A stretch of DNA of 64,000 nucleotides from Collybia mongolica (lineage: Eukaryota > Basidiomycota > Agaricomycetes > Agaricales > Clitocybaceae). The notes beneath the pieces were generated by a model. It saw only the letters and a list, made by a program, of their open reading frames with translations, ran no database searches and was not told the DNA's origin. A program made the position numbers and the translations under genes. The stretch spans positions 682,001-746,000 of the forward strand of contig JAAXNY010000005.1 in assembly GCA_013420905.1 (NCBI GenBank), read 5' to 3'. The stretch's first letter is position 1; each line of letters opens with the position of its first letter. This document shows positions 1 to 12,312 of this stretch, one piece after another.

Positions 1-1640
1 CTATTGTAGGGGATGATAGTGCTTTGAGAGGAAACGGAAGGCTGGAGTCTCCCAAAAATTGAGTTGGTGAAGTTAAAATAAAAACCTAGATATACCAGAA
101 GGAGTAAACGGTCACGAACACAGTGCCAAACCAGGAGTGAGCTTACGTGGTATGGTTTCTACCCCACTCTCTTTTGCAAACTCGTCGAACAAAGTCTTGA
201 ATCCGTGGCACTGGCTCAGCAACTTATATTCCGCTCTCAGAACCTCTGATACCTCCCACTCTGTCATTGATTCATCCATAGGTTGGGTCAGGACATATTC
301 CTTTCCACAGAAACATGCCTTGAGCATCATATAGGGTAAGCATGTCTCTGTCATGGCTCGTTATCCAAGTTCACTCACGTATATTCCACGCTTTGTTGAT
401 CCTGCCCCGATAAATCCTGTCTTATCACTCTCATCTTCTTTACGCTCACCTTTTGCCCAATCTGCTGCAATCTCAATCTCCTCTACTGCATCTTCATCGG
501 TGAACATAACATCTCCATCGTCTTGGAACTCGGTCCGAGTGCGAATGAAGAAATATTTGATCATTTGGGGGTTTCGTGTCCATTGTGGGCAATTCGGAGG
601 CCTGAATGCACTTTGTAAAATAACAGGAGCTCGTCGTTGACCTTCTAATTGACTTGAAGCTAGCTGTACAATGCCTTGGGCAGGTCGAACAGCACTAGTA
701 CTGGCTAAGGCTCCTGCTCCTGGTTTCCTAAGCTCACTAGTGGAGCTCTCAGCACGTTTTCTTTTACTGGGGGCTGTGGAAATAGCAGTAGATTGGACGG
801 CAGCCGAAGTGTAAGTTTGATCAGTATGCTATAGGTTATGAAAAGCTTGAGCTTAATTAACAGTCAACTGTTGTAGGGTAACTGTTATGCACAATGAGGT
901 CTTTCTGATACACAAAGTGTATATCTATCATTCGAGACGACAAGGATGAACTACTAGCCAAACATTGTTCTTTGAACTCCTTGAACAAATGATCCACTGT
1001 TTTATCTCTGTCGACATGTTCCAGTGACATGTGCTTGGTTGCGCTTTCGTGGGCATGCAAGGTAATGTTTGACCTTATGAAAATCTGATCAAGATAGATT
1101 CTTCGAGTTCATGGTTTTGCACATACCAGTCAAGCCAGTTGGCTTCGGGATGCAACATTTCAAACCCATTCCTAGTGAGTTCCAGCAATTCATCAAGGGC
1201 AGCCTTCATTTTTGTTGTCCCTGGAAAGACGCGCGCCACGCGAAGTAGTTTGACCTGTCCCAAAATTACCATCAGAAGAAAATAATTTAATGCAAAGCTA
1301 TTACCTCCTGCAAACCCCTGTTGTGAGACATCCACACTGTTGCAGAAATTTTTATTCCAACTTTCCGGTCTAGCAACTTGGCGTCCGTCTTTTTTGCCTC
1401 CCGCTCCGCCTTTGCCAGATTTTTGAATCTACCAAGACCACCTTCACTTCCAGAGGTCCTAGGCACCACCCCCAACCGTGACTTAGAGGCTTTCCATTGA
1501 TGAGTATAAGCAGAAATTAAGACATTGGTTACAAGTTCACTTTGGTCCTCGTTTTCCTCAGCATCATCAAAAAGTAATTGGTGGACGCCTTTTATTTTAA
1601 ACACTTCTGTCGGAAGTGATTATTGACTTTCTGTTGTAAA
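1..1640 (-). CDS. Unrecognised multi-exon gene or gene remnant
   Basis: Several minus-strand open segments (about 1287-1604, 1075-1335, 857-1060, 361-564, 112-354) have ordinary protein composition and are separated by short gaps, as in a fungal gene with many introns. One segment is rich in Lys/Glu, another ends in an aromatic-rich stretch, and the 361-564 piece is strongly acidic. I recognise no domain. The 3' end runs off the window. It lies upstream of a decayed integrase gene in the same orientation, so it may belong to the same mobile unit or be an independent hypothetical gene. Exon joins were not proven. Confidence 0.3.
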
Positions 1641-1767
1641 TAGGGTTAGCTTTCATGATAATAGGCCCAATATGCTAATACATACTATAGAAACGAATGC
1701 GGCTGTTACAAATGGGGTTTAACAGGCTGCTTGATGTTAACCTGCAGGTTGCACATTGAGGCTTATC

Positions 1768-2013
1768 CTAGATGAGAGCACATAATGTTGAGCTATGCTG
1801 ATACCACAAAATAGATTCACTAACATTCACAGCCCTGACTTCAGCAGCTGACATTCCAGGAACACGCATCTGACATTTTTTACATGGAAGCTGATTGTCT
1901 TCACACCGGGCAAAGGAGTGAGAGCAGGTTGGGCAGACCACCATTGAGATGAAGAGGTCACCACAAGTATACTGTAGGAAAGAGTAATAATAATAAAATG
2001 AACCGTGGTTCAC
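1768..2013 (-). CDS. Small segment with paired CxxC motifs (zinc-ribbon-like)
   Basis: A short minus-strand open segment contains VCPTCSHSF followed about ten residues later by LPCKKCQMR. This is two CxxC pairs in the spacing of a small zinc ribbon. No other domain is visible. It lies between the integrase remnant and the unrecognised exons further left, all on the same strand, and could be an exon of either. There is no convincing start of its own. Confidence 0.25.
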   Translation of the reverse strand: MNHGSFYYYYSFLQYTCGDLFISMVVCPTCSHSFARCEDNQLPCKKCQMRVPGMSAAEVRAVNVSESILWYQHSSTLCALI

Positions 2014-2121
2014 GTGGTGAGTTCATTCAATTTATGTATTGCAGGGGAAGGTTAAACAACGGTCCACATATTACAGAATCACTACAGTCTAGGCTAATAT
2101 ACACATACAATGCGAAGAGGT

Positions 2122-3690
2122 TCATGGAAATACAAGCAAATATAAATCCTGAAAAATATACCAAACGGTTTCAAGGCTGAGCTTTGTGATGCCTAGAGTT
2201 GTATAAGCAGCTTCAGCGCGTTCAGCAAATGCTGGAGTAATGAATTCCAACACAGCTTCGCCTCCCAGCTCGGCTTTGAGGGCCTGTATAAAATCAACAT
2301 CAACCTTTAGGAGACAATTCTGCCCACCCCAGTTCTGTGGCAAGCTAAATGCCTTGTTCTGTGACATGCCTGATGGTCCAGGCTTCTCATTAACACGTCG
2401 CATCTTGTAAGCATTACGAGACTCTACGAACTCCTGGAGCAACTGGTGCAGAAGCTTTGGCCACAACCACTGACATAACTCACTGAGGTTAAGATGTCAG
2501 GGGGTAGTAACAAATCAAGATTCAATTATTGACATACTATTGTTTGACATCATGAGGATTGTATAAGCCATCTGCAATACCTTTCTTGAAAACGTTGGCA
2601 GCATTGTCACTGAACTCAAGCTTGAGGCGGAGCCAAGACTGCTCGATGGAGATATTGTGGATACTGCGAACATATATGTGTGGTGGCAAGATTTCCCTGT
2701 CGTAGTCAGGATGAAAAGTTTCTCTTAAGCACAATATAATGAGAACATAAAATGAATGGCATTATGCATGAGGTATCTACCAAAGTGCATTGGCTAACCC
2801 AAAGGCTTGAGTCATCTCTGAACCACAGTCCATTGTAAACTGGAGTGGCACACCTAGAAAATGAATTGTAAGGCACAATGATGCACAGAATTTGACAAAA
2901 ACTGACCACCATATTTCTCCACGAGGCACAAGAAGAGGATTACGATAATATCACCTTTCCGGTTGCTGGGTAGGACCCAAGCTCCTAGCCATTTCCCAGT
3001 TGCGTCGTCGACTGCTGCCCAAATTGGGAACCCAATTTTGTTTAGCTTCTCATGGCCATCTCCAGACCAACGCTTGTGAATCCCAATGGGAAAATTCTAG
3101 ACGCGCAGTATCTTCTTGCCACTAGGATTGTGAAGTGTGAAACCCTCAGGGTCATGGGTATGCATGACCTCTGTGACAAAGTCACGCGTGAGATGCTGGC
3201 CTGTTGTCATTGAAATTTTGTGACGAGTTGTTCATACACCTTGACGTTGGGTAGGATCTGAATCCATCTGATTCAGAACGAGCTGTTCTGCATCAGTCCT
3301 GTCCAGGGTCTTCATGTTTGCAGCACTTCTGGAGAGGCCAAGGTCTTTGCGTTGGCATTGGACAGTTCTTTTACTATGAAAATGTTGTATCAGTATAGGG
3401 GGCCGAGATGAGACTCAAGAGGGAGCAGATGTTACAGACCTCATAGTAATACCATAGTCAGCAAGTAGAAGCTCTGATATCTTTGCATTATCGGTAATAA
3501 GTTCACAGTGGTAGCGTGTGAGAGCCTCAATGAGTCGTGGGTCGTTGGCTTTGACTGTCCATCTCCAAATTAATAGTGTTCGTAAACAATGGGTTGAAGT
3601 TACTCACAAACATCCCCAAACTGGTTGTGTCCATTCGGATTGCGATTGTGAGACATGTTTCCAGCTCTGAAGGTAAGACAGCTGAGGCGA
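2122..3690 (-). pseudogene. Decayed fungal integrase-core (DDE, rve-like) gene
   Basis: Minus-strand exons match the large basidiomycete family with an N-terminal helical region and a retroviral-type integrase core. In order: an N-terminal exon around 3576-3690, a helical segment near 3290-3540, then the core with IHKRWSGDGHEK and WAAVDDATGKWLGAWV (first Asp, about 2960-3090), DCGSEMTQ (second Asp, about 2810-2835) and RSIHNISIEQSW (glutamate region, about 2635-2675). The C-terminal tail is at 2122-2466. In the frame of the core, a TAG stop at about 3099-3101 separates KKILRV from NFPIGIH, so this copy cannot give a full-length protein unless an intron removes it. No terminal inverted repeats were found. 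The family is a domesticated or abandoned transposon lineage. Identity is secure; intactness is unlikely. Confidence 0.75.
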
Positions 3691-4600
3691 GATGCTGCAG
3701 GACTACTGTTTATAATGCTCTATATAAGTTCTATGGTAGTTACATTGCATACCACGTCATGGGGCCTACTTACAATTATACACACATTTCCGGGACCAGG
3801 AGGCAGTTAGAATTTCTAGTCTGGGCCAAGGTCAGCGCGACGGAATCAGAAGGATTGATAATGAGGGAACACCCACATCGAATGAACTTGCCCGTTCATC
3901 GTAGGGATGGTAACTCACACTGCATATGGTAACAAATGCAGCAACCTGGAATTCTAGCCCTCATCAAGGTCAGTAGAAGGTATCAGTGGAAAGGAAAGAT
4001 GTACATTTTCAATTCATCCCTCTACCATGAGCACAAACGAAAGCCAAGTTCACATTCTTGTGGTGGTGGATATCAAGGCAGAAGAACAGCATGTAATGAC
4101 CCATGTGGCCTTTGTACGTCTTGGACCTACCCTCACCATTAGTACACAAGTTTGTGGGGTGGGCTAGGTGAGAGAATTGTGTTGGAACGCTAAGCCTGCG
4201 AAGTTTATCTCAATGTGTGTCTGATATGCTTACCCATCATGGATGCATCAGGCTTAAGCTCAAAACATTATCGGTTCCTTGATTTTCTGATGAACCAACC
4301 CTGAACCACGCCCATGCCAACCACACTGAAAATCCAGACAAAAAAACACATGGTCCAGGAGAAACATACTTACACCAATACTTGGTGGTCATAATATAAT
4401 AAACAGCTGCTCATTTAATACTGATGGTCACAATCATGAGAAGCGGTCCCAAGTCCCCCAGACACTGCTCGTGATCCGATGCCTCCTTCCTTTTACAGAC
4501 CTGGCTCTGGTCGGCAACGGTACCGGTACACTTTTGTGCATTTAAGGGGGAGTGAAGTTTAACTTTGAGCATTGTAAAATGAAGGTGCACTAAAAAGCCA
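3691..4600. other. No recognisable gene
   Basis: Only short open frames of unbiased composition occur here. No domain, RNA gene or repeat boundary could be supported. It is probably the 5' flank of the integrase remnant plus intergenic DNA. Confidence 0.4.
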
Positions 4601-4609
4601 GTCGGGTTA

Positions 4610-5158
4610 GGGTAAAACTATTCAGAAACCCCCCTTTCTGGTAGAAACCCCCGTTTCTGGCATAAGCTTATACAGAAACCCCCTTTCCAGTAGAAACCCT
4701 GCGCCGAGAATTTGATGGGTTCGCCGATGTCATGTGATGTCGCATTGCCACACCAAACTTCCGTTCTCACCATTCAGCTCAACTACAAGACATTCCTTAT
4801 TGCTATCCCTTTCAGCTCATGTCCTCTACGACAACCACTCAGGATTGGTGAGGCAAGAATGGACAATTGGACCCTCCTGTCGGCAGACACCGCATCGGTG
4901 TGGCCTCCCACGTTTTGCGGCTTGCTCGTTCCCACCAGCATTTGTAGAGGATCGTCATGAGGGTCGAGAAGGGATGAATGCGGGTATCCATGAGCTTCAT
5001 TGACAGTGAACCACATGTGACTAATCAGCGCCGGACCATCACCGTGATCATCACCGCTCACCGAAAACTCAATTTGACCATATGCCAGGGGTTTCTGGAA
5101 ACCCCCTCAGAAACCCCGGGTTTCTACCAGAAAGGGGGGTTTCTGAATAGTTTTACCC
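4610..5158. mobile_element. 549-bp MITE, Mutator-like, with perfect 41-bp TIRs and 9-bp TSD
   Basis: The element starts GGGTAAAACTATTCAG and ends with the exact reverse complement. The 41-bp arms at 4610-4650 and 5118-5158 match base for base. It is flanked on both sides by the 9-bp direct repeat GTCGGGTTA (4601-4609 and 5159-5167), a target-site duplication. Further AGAAACCCC-type motifs lie just inside each arm in inverted orientation, extending the fold-back. The interior has no transposase; open frames in it are short and meaningless. A 9-bp duplication with G-starting TIRs is typical of MULE-derived non-autonomous elements, which is the basis of the class assignment. Perfect arms argue for recent movement. 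Confidence 0.92.
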
Positions 5159-5238
5159 GTCGGGTTATGATCCCATCACAGTCGACAACTATAACCGATA
5201 TCCATGATGTAGTTCAATGTACTGAATTTGTACTTACA

Positions 5239-5748
5239 TCATGTGTATCGCACACTTATCTGAGATAGAACTGTACTTGCGAAGATGTGCGGGTTCAGCC
5301 CGACCTGAACGAACTCGGAAGGCATTTTCGCTAATCTCATTATTGTATGTCTTCGGATTTGGTGTATCATGCTGTACTGTATGTTGACTGTAGGAACGCC
5401 TGTCGAATAGGATGATCTCGGTGCCACAACCCACCGGGGATGATGTGCGAATCGGCTGTTAGTAGCCAGAAGTCGACGCCGTCGTGCGTAGGGGTCCATT
5501 CCGGCTTCGAAGGCGGATTTTGAAGGCATATATGCTGCTATATGAACGAGTTCGAGGAGCTTTTTTCCGTTCTCAAGTTGCACCGTCGGACGGGAAAGGT
5601 TGAATTGCCCCAGCAGTTTTTTGATGACCAGCGCTCGGCCCACCCTTGGCTATTGATCAGTGCACACCTAATTGGGGGCTTTGCTGATTTCGAGGCTGTA
5701 TGTTTGACATATTCTTCCGCAAGACGAGAACAGATGCGTTTGAGATGA
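5239..5748 (-). CDS. Hypothetical protein exon(s)
   Basis: A 134-residue minus-strand open segment (5239-5643), with a possible further exon to about 5748, has normal amino-acid composition, including a GMDPYARRRRLLATNSRF stretch and an amphipathic C-terminal part. It starts 70 bp beyond the MITE target duplication. I do not recognise a family. It could be a small gene or the remaining 3' exons of a gene whose end was disturbed by the insertion. Confidence 0.3.
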
Positions 5749-6342
5749 GGTTTCCAAGCCTAGTTGTGTTGCTGCGAAATGAACAGGAGCTCTCGCTTTA
5801 TATCCGTTCTTAGAGGTAATAACACTATGAGCTCCGAGGGTGATTATGTTGTCCTGAGGTGATATGGGCCCGGGATTAATTGGTTAGAGCGAGTTGCTCT
5901 TGATATCGTGCTACGAGGATCCGCTGCAGGGATTCCGTACATTTGATGGCGTTTTAGCAGTATTGGACCACGCCGAATCCTCGCTTGAATAGATCAGCTC
6001 AAGCTAATTATATCGGACGTTACCCTTGATTTTTGAAATATCTTGTTGCTGTGTGGTGGCTCAGAGCCAACAATCGGGGTCACGGGTGCCAGTCTCGAAC
6101 TCCGCCAGGACCACTCTTATGTAATGCACCAAATTTCTCTCACGATTCACCTTCGCAAGTTCGACGAAACGATGGCAGCAGGAGTAGCAACCGCTTTTAT
6201 AATCTTGCACGCTGGTTCACGCCAAAAAGTTTATCGCGCGCTGCATAGACATCAAACGGGTCTTGAAGTCTGATGACTTGCAGCCCGTTTCCTTTAATCC
6301 ACCGTTTGGACCACGCGGACGCTAGTTCTGGAACACGAGCTT
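5749..6342. other. Intergenic, no gene seen
   Basis: No supported open frame, RNA gene or repeat. It presumably contains the upstream region of the DUF6533 gene that starts at 6343. Confidence 0.4.
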
Positions 6343-8001
6343 ATGGACACGGAACCTAAGCTGAAGGGTTATATACTGGTGGCGGCTGCGACTGTTCTAG
6401 TAAGTTAACGTGCAACATCTACCTTTGTCCAACTTTTCTAAATAATATACCAGTCTTACGACTTTATCTGTACTTTTCCCCAAGAGGTGCCCGATTCCCT
6501 CAAAACAAATATCGCGACGCTTTAAACATATTTCCAGGTGTCTTATGTGTGGTCCCGACCTTGGTCGATCGGGACGATATTATTTATCTTGAACCGCTAT
6601 CTTCCATTGTGGACATTACACTATCTTTAAGGCGTGCGTCGGAGGTTTGCATACTCTGTCAATTTACCCGAATTTCCCTATCCTAGTTTTGACAACTATA
6701 AATACCCCCGAGGTCAGGAAACAGTGCTTGCTCCTCAACTTGCCTGACACTGCTACCTCTAGCAATGTTATCGGCAATTCATGGCTATCACATGTAAGTA
6801 TCCCGAAATCTATGTTCTTCTATGATCTGAACGTCAATAATAGGGTTTATCATTGTTGGGACGACCATATCGCAGTGTGAGTATCGTATCGTGAGGCTTT
6901 GTGTGGGTTTTTGATCTTTACCAGTGATATTACTCGTCCGTACGTATGCGATATGGCATCTAAAACGATCCATCACGATCCTTCTCGTTTGTGTCGGATT
7001 CGTGAGGATATGTTCACGCACTAATGTTTATCCTATCTAAACGACGTGAACAGGCCACCATAATCCCCGCTATTGTTTCCACTCATATTGAACTGACCTC
7101 CTTACAGTGTAGGTGTTGCACTCTTTACGATTTGCCTTAAACAAGGCTGATTTGTTTATAGTCGGTCCCATCAAGGCGCATCGATTTGGCTGTAACATCA
7201 TTCAAGCAAAGAGTGTAGCGCTAGTAGCTTATATCGCAATCTTCATCTCAGAAACAAGTGGGTATTCTTTGTCATTTTTCGTGAACAGGGCTAACCACCA
7301 ACCCAGCCATAGTCATATTCACAATGATAAAAGCTTCTCAGCACCGTAAATATTCAAATACTATCAACCTTCTGCTTTTCGTTAATCTTATATTCAGTCC
7401 GTCATTCATCGTCATCATCATGGGTGTTTCAACTGTACCGCGATGGTGCGTGATTCATACACAAGCATCCGTTTACTCCGTTAATTGAAGGATACTGACG
7501 AGAAGGTCTTATCTTTTACTTGTATTTGCTTGGTAGGTGCTGTTTAGCACTTTGAATCCAGTCTCTAATTATTTCAATCAGCTATGACTGTCGCCAACGC
7601 GGTTGTACCCATATTAGCGCGTGTAGGTTTCTTTCTCCATATCTAAGTTGCGCTTTGACTAACTTCTTACCCTCAAACAGCCTGCTTTTAAAGGAATTTT
7701 AGCAAAGTATATCCAGAGTCTTGCGTGGGGTGCATTCCGCTCACAAGTACTTTCATACAGTCCACAACGTGTCCTTCACTCCGTACTCTGCACCCGTGTC
7801 ATCCTTCTCATCCTTCGCCAACGTAGCGTATCAGCACAACTCAATACCACTGACTCTTATGCTATGTCACGCAATACACATTGGCCGCCCACCCGAGTTC
7901 TGTCTACTATAGTCGATACACATCGATTCTGGGGTCGAAGACAATGGTGCGGGCTTCAGCAGATCAATTGGCCGAGATTGGACTTCGTAGCATTTATATG
8001 A
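6343..8001 (+). CDS. DUF6533 multi-pass membrane protein
   Basis: The 5' end can be read directly. Exon 1 is 6343-6399 (starts MDTEPKLKGYILVAAATVL), exon 2 is 6454-6486 (SYDFICTFPQE) and exon 3 begins at 6538 (VSYVWSRPWSIGTILFILN). Both introns have GT-AG ends. The spliced start reproduces the hallmark of the fungal DUF6533 domain: an N-terminal membrane segment, then tryptophan/arginine and a FILNRY-type motif leading into the second segment. Middle exons (about 6660-7640) are hydrophobic but I could not fix their borders. A final exon near 7680-8001 contains QRVLHSVLCTRVILLIRQRS, which resembles the usual C-terminal part of the family. The function of DUF6533 proteins is unknown; they are abundant in Agaricomycetes and predicted in membranes. 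Identity is fairly sure, end coordinates less so. Confidence 0.65.
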
Positions 8002-8478
8002 ATTTATTGCTTCCCTCTCTAGACTTGATCACCTTTATAGTACACACACTGTTAATCTAGGTTAAAGTAATACAAGGTGGTGCGGTTTATTACCCACACC
8101 CACACACAAAGAGTGGAATGAGATGAACCATCCTTATTCAGTGCCGTCCTGATGTGACCGATGTGAATTATATATTGGTAATTAGCATGTACTGCTACTA
8201 GAGCTCATTATCTGGACCTTGCCTCAAAGATTCAGTATTAACTTATGCTCTTAGGCGAATTTGAGGGTTCGGCCATACGGAGGTTGGCAGGAAGATTTCC
8301 GGAGAGTCGTGTCCGTTGATCATCAGTCTCGCCTCGCGTTTTGCGCAGCCATTTCCGATTGCCAAATTTGGCCACGCCAACATTTGCCAGCAACGTCCAC
8401 TTCCTTTACCACTTTCCGCCCTATAACGTATACACGCACGGCACAGTTAGTTACTGGTGCGCAGGAAACGCCATTCTC

Positions 8479-11400
8479 ATGTCTGGCCACGTCAGAGCAA
8501 GACGACCGGCTTCTCCACCCCCGGGAGTTGCTTACGGGGCACCCACACCTTCTCAGAGATTTCCACATCCGCGGGACGAGCATCTGGATGCAGATGCGCG
8601 GAGGGCAGCGGCGTCGAAGGGGTTCGGTCCAGGAAGGGTTAAGAGTTACCCACCGGGAGGGCTTCACATGACGGGAGGAGAATGGAAGCTCTTGTTTTTG
8701 GTGGTACTTGTAGCAGCTGGGGTGCGGTTATTTCGGCTTTCGAAACCTAATAGTGTTGTGTGAGTGTGAGCGTTTTGTTCTACTGAGGAACCCATTGACT
8801 TTGGGGACTGTTTAGCTTCGATGAAGTCCACTTTGGCAAATTTGCTTCGAAATACATTAAAACACGATACTACGTCGACGTCCACCCACCGCTGGCCAAG
8901 CTATTAATCACATTGGCAGCATTTGTGTTCGGATACGATGGTAACTTTGACTTTTCAGACATCGGAAAGTGAGTGCTCCGACATTATTCGAGAAATACTG
9001 ACCGACGTGGAACCCAAGACTGTATGAGCGCGTACCATATGTGGCTATGCGTATGTTACCTGCGACGCTGGGTGTCGCCACAGTTCCTCTTTCCTATCTA
9101 ACTCTCCGCGCGCTTGACTGCCGTGCTACCACCGCTCTTTTAGCATCCCTCTTCATCACTTTCGAAAATGGCCTAGTCACCCAATCTAGACATATCCTCC
9201 TCGACTCCCCCTTAATTTTCTTCACCGCCCTTACGGTCTTCCTTTGGTGTGGCTTTTGCAATGAGGACAAACACGAACCTTTCACTGCATCCTGGTGGTC
9301 ATGGCTCTGTCTCACTGGCCTCTCCCTCGGCGCTGTAGCTAGTTGCAAATGGGTTGGGCTATTTACCATTGCTACCATTGGGTCTAGCACTATATACCAA
9401 CTCTGGAAACTGCTCGGAGATTTGCGAGTCCCACCACGACTCTTCGTTCGACACTTCATCGCAAGGGCATTATGTCTAATCCTCATCCCTATCCTCTTTT
9501 ACATGGCTATGTTCCAAATCCACTTTATGCTTCTTGAGAACTCAGGAGATGGCGATGGATTCATGAGCTCAGAGTTTCAACATACCCTAGGAGGACGCGA
9601 AATGGCCGATACATATGCAGGTCAGATAACATATTTTCTGGTTGAAAATGACGTCATTAACGTTCGCGTTAGATGTTTTCCTTGGCTCGCAAGTCTCTAT
9701 CAGACACGTGAACACGCAAGGAGGTTATCTTCATTCACATGCCCATACCTATCCGGGTGGCAGCAAACGCAAGTTCTCATCTGGCCAGGTTATGAAGCGG
9801 TAACTAATTTTGAACCTCTTCAGAGCAACAAATCACCCTTTATCCGCATCGTGACCACAACAATGACTTCCGCATCTTCAACGCCACCGAAGGTGTAGAT
9901 TTCGACTACCAAAATGCACCTCTAGAGGTTGTCACACCGGGCATGCGCATCAAGCTACGACACATCGCGACAGAGAAACACCTCCACTCTCACGATATCC
10001 GACCACCTGTGTCCGACGTTGACTTCCAGAATGAGGTCTCTGCGTATGGGATGCCCGGATTCGCGGGGGATGCGAATGATGACTGGATTCTTGAAATCGA
10101 GAGCGGGGATAAACGGGATAAGGAATCGACGAAACGATTGAGGACGCTGCGGACAAAATTTAGGCTCAGGCATGTCTTGACAGGGTGCTATCTCTTCTCC
10201 CATAAGGTCAAACTACCGGAATGGGGGTACGGACAGCAGGAAGTTACATGTAACAAGAACGCCGTCAGAGCCAATTCTCTCTGGTTCGTTGAAACCTCCA
10301 TGCATGAAGCACGTACGTACCTTCCCCCCCCCCTCCTTGGCTAGTACAAGGATCTGACGATTGTCGTGTCAAGTTCCACCTGATGCCCCGAAGATCAACT
10401 ATAAGCTCCCCGGCTTCCTATCCAAGTTTTGGGAGTTACAGCAAGTCATGTGGACAACCAACGCTGGACTGACTGATCGCCATGCCTTTGACTCGCGTCC
10501 AGACGCTTGGCCCCGACTTCGCCGCGGTATTGTGAGTGATTTCTTCTACTTACGCGTTTTTGTGCAGTGGTTCAGTTCGTTGTATGAAGAATTTTTGGGT
10601 GAAGGATCATCGTCAGATCTACCTCATTGGTAACCCATTTGTTTGGTATCTGAGCACGCTCGCAGTAGTGGCCTACGTCGGCCTTCGCGGTCTCCTCATT
10701 CTTCGCGCCCAGAGGGGTTGCAGGGATTTCGATAGCAGTGAGTTCACTTTCAGTCTTGTCTGGACCTTCGCTGACAGATTAATTAGCTAAAATCATGAAA
10801 TATGATTCCTTGTGCGGATTCCTATTCGTTGGATGGTGTTTACACTATCTCCCTTTCTTCATCATGGGACGTCAGCTCTTCCTGCACCATTACTTCCCAG
10901 CACTCTACTTCGCTATACTCCTCTCATGTACCGGCTTCGATCTCATCACCTCCACATTACGCCCTCGCATTCGCTTACAGATCGCCGCGGTCCTCATTAT
11001 TATTGCAATCTGGAATTTCTCTTATTTCAGCCCTCTTACTTACGGGAATCCATGGACAAAAGCCAAGTGCAACAAGGCGAAATGGCTTAAAACTTGGGAT
11101 TTCTCATGGTAAGCTCCTCCAGCCCCATTTCGCTCTATCATTAATCATTGCTATCATAGTAACGATTTCCTCGATAACGTACGCCATATTCTTATAGTCA
11201 ATACCATATATCTCACAACTGACCGATCCTTTAGTACTCACAATACGCCAATCTAGGAATCGCTACGCCACCGAAACCGAGCACGCCCGTCGCAACTATT
11301 GGGGGAGAGCCTGATGGCAGGCCCCCAGTTGTCGTCGCCGACGTCGAGAAGTTGGAAGACGCAAAAGACGAACATACCTCGATAGCGGAAGGCAAGGCAG

Positions 11401-11780
11401 AGCCGGGACATAATGTCTTCGCGGGTGAAGTCGTCGAGGACGTCAAGAGTGAAGCCCCGAAACAGCCCCTCAGTCCTGTCGATGACAGGAAGATCAGCTC
11501 CGTGATCACAACGGATTCGACAGAGTCTTCGTCAGAGAAGGATAGCGCGACAAGCTCCGATGCCTCGTCAACGGATTCAACAACGTCAGAGGCGTCGTCG
11601 AGCGCTTCCGCCTCGTCTGAAGCTTCTGCATCCATAGGTAGTACGGTGTCTGACGCGTCACACACAGGCGAGCAGACACAGACGGATAAACTACACAAGC
11701 CTGCTGGTCCGTTGAGGGAAGAGGAAATGGAGGCAGAGAAGGCAGCTCAGGAACTTTTCCCTCAGGATGTCGAAAAGTAG
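8479..11780 (+). CDS. PMT: Dolichyl-phosphate-mannose protein O-mannosyltransferase (PMT family)
   Basis: This ER membrane enzyme transfers mannose from dolichyl-phosphate mannose to Ser/Thr of secretory proteins. Ten exons close exactly in frame to 937 residues: 8479-8759, 8816-8968, 9019-9620, 9673-9768, 9824-10312, 10374-10531, 10590-10737, 10787-11108, 11160-11178 and 11235-11780. The start at [10 protein letters not shown] is the first in-frame ATG after upstream noncoding sequence. The loop-1 acidic motif FDEVHFGKF is present, then [10 protein letters not shown], the [12 protein letters not shown] membrane segment, the MIR region ([31 protein letters not shown]) and the C-terminal membrane block with [15 protein letters not shown]. 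The ILLDS...FF wording favours the PMT2 branch but I cannot settle the subfamily. The tail of about 150 residues is Ser/Glu-rich and low in complexity. Intron 4 (9769-9823) is GC-AG and exon 9 is only 19 nt. Confidence 0.93.
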
Positions 11781-12312
11781 TTTGTGTACGATATCTATTT
11801 TATTAGCATCGTTCTCGGATCTTGAATTTTCTTACGACTGATGAGAATCTTGTTTCGCTTTTAAGCTTCGGGCTTGGGTGTGTCAGAATCTGTCTTCGGG
11901 CGGACCAAGCATATACGTATGTACGATCCATGGAGCATTACGATCGATGTCAAAGCTTGGCTTGTGTGTCTGCAGCAGCTGAAGAGTGGGTACTTGGCGA
12001 TGTTGTGACGACGTTTAGGAATTAAAAAGCTGGACGTAGAGTAAGGGTGATATTCAAGTCGAAGCTCCACGAAGAACCCAGATAACATAGATATCTTTTC
12101 GGGGGTACCGTTCCCATGAAGTAGTTCATTTCAAGAATCCCTTCTGTGTTGATACTGCCTTCTTCAAACCCCTTCCCCGAATGGCCCGGGCCGCCTGACG
12201 CCAAGATTCTCACGTGATGCGGCATGACCCGTCGGATTCCGTCTAATAAAATCAGTGGACTCTCACTCTTACATCCCCACCACCATCCTCGCATTCTCAT
12301 ATCGCAAAAATC
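11781..12312. other. Intergenic region between PMT and aldolase genes
   Basis: About 530 bp hold the PMT 3' flank and the aldolase promoter. No open frame is credible. A pyrimidine-rich stretch (around 12255-12300) lies just before the aldolase ATG, as is common at strongly expressed fungal genes. Confidence 0.4.

Noticed and set aside
4783..5061. 92-residue open frame inside the MITE
   Set aside because: It lies wholly within a non-autonomous element with perfect TIRs, shows no domain and overlaps other frames of similar length.
6080..6112. tRNA-like TTCGAGAC sequence on the minus strand
   Set aside because: No acceptor, D or anticodon stems could be paired around it; no convincing tRNA seen anywhere in the window.
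10536..10633. Alternative exon using the CAG acceptor at 10565-10567 in PMT
   Set aside because: It gives [13 protein letters not shown], unlike the family; the later acceptor yields the conserved [16 protein letters not shown].
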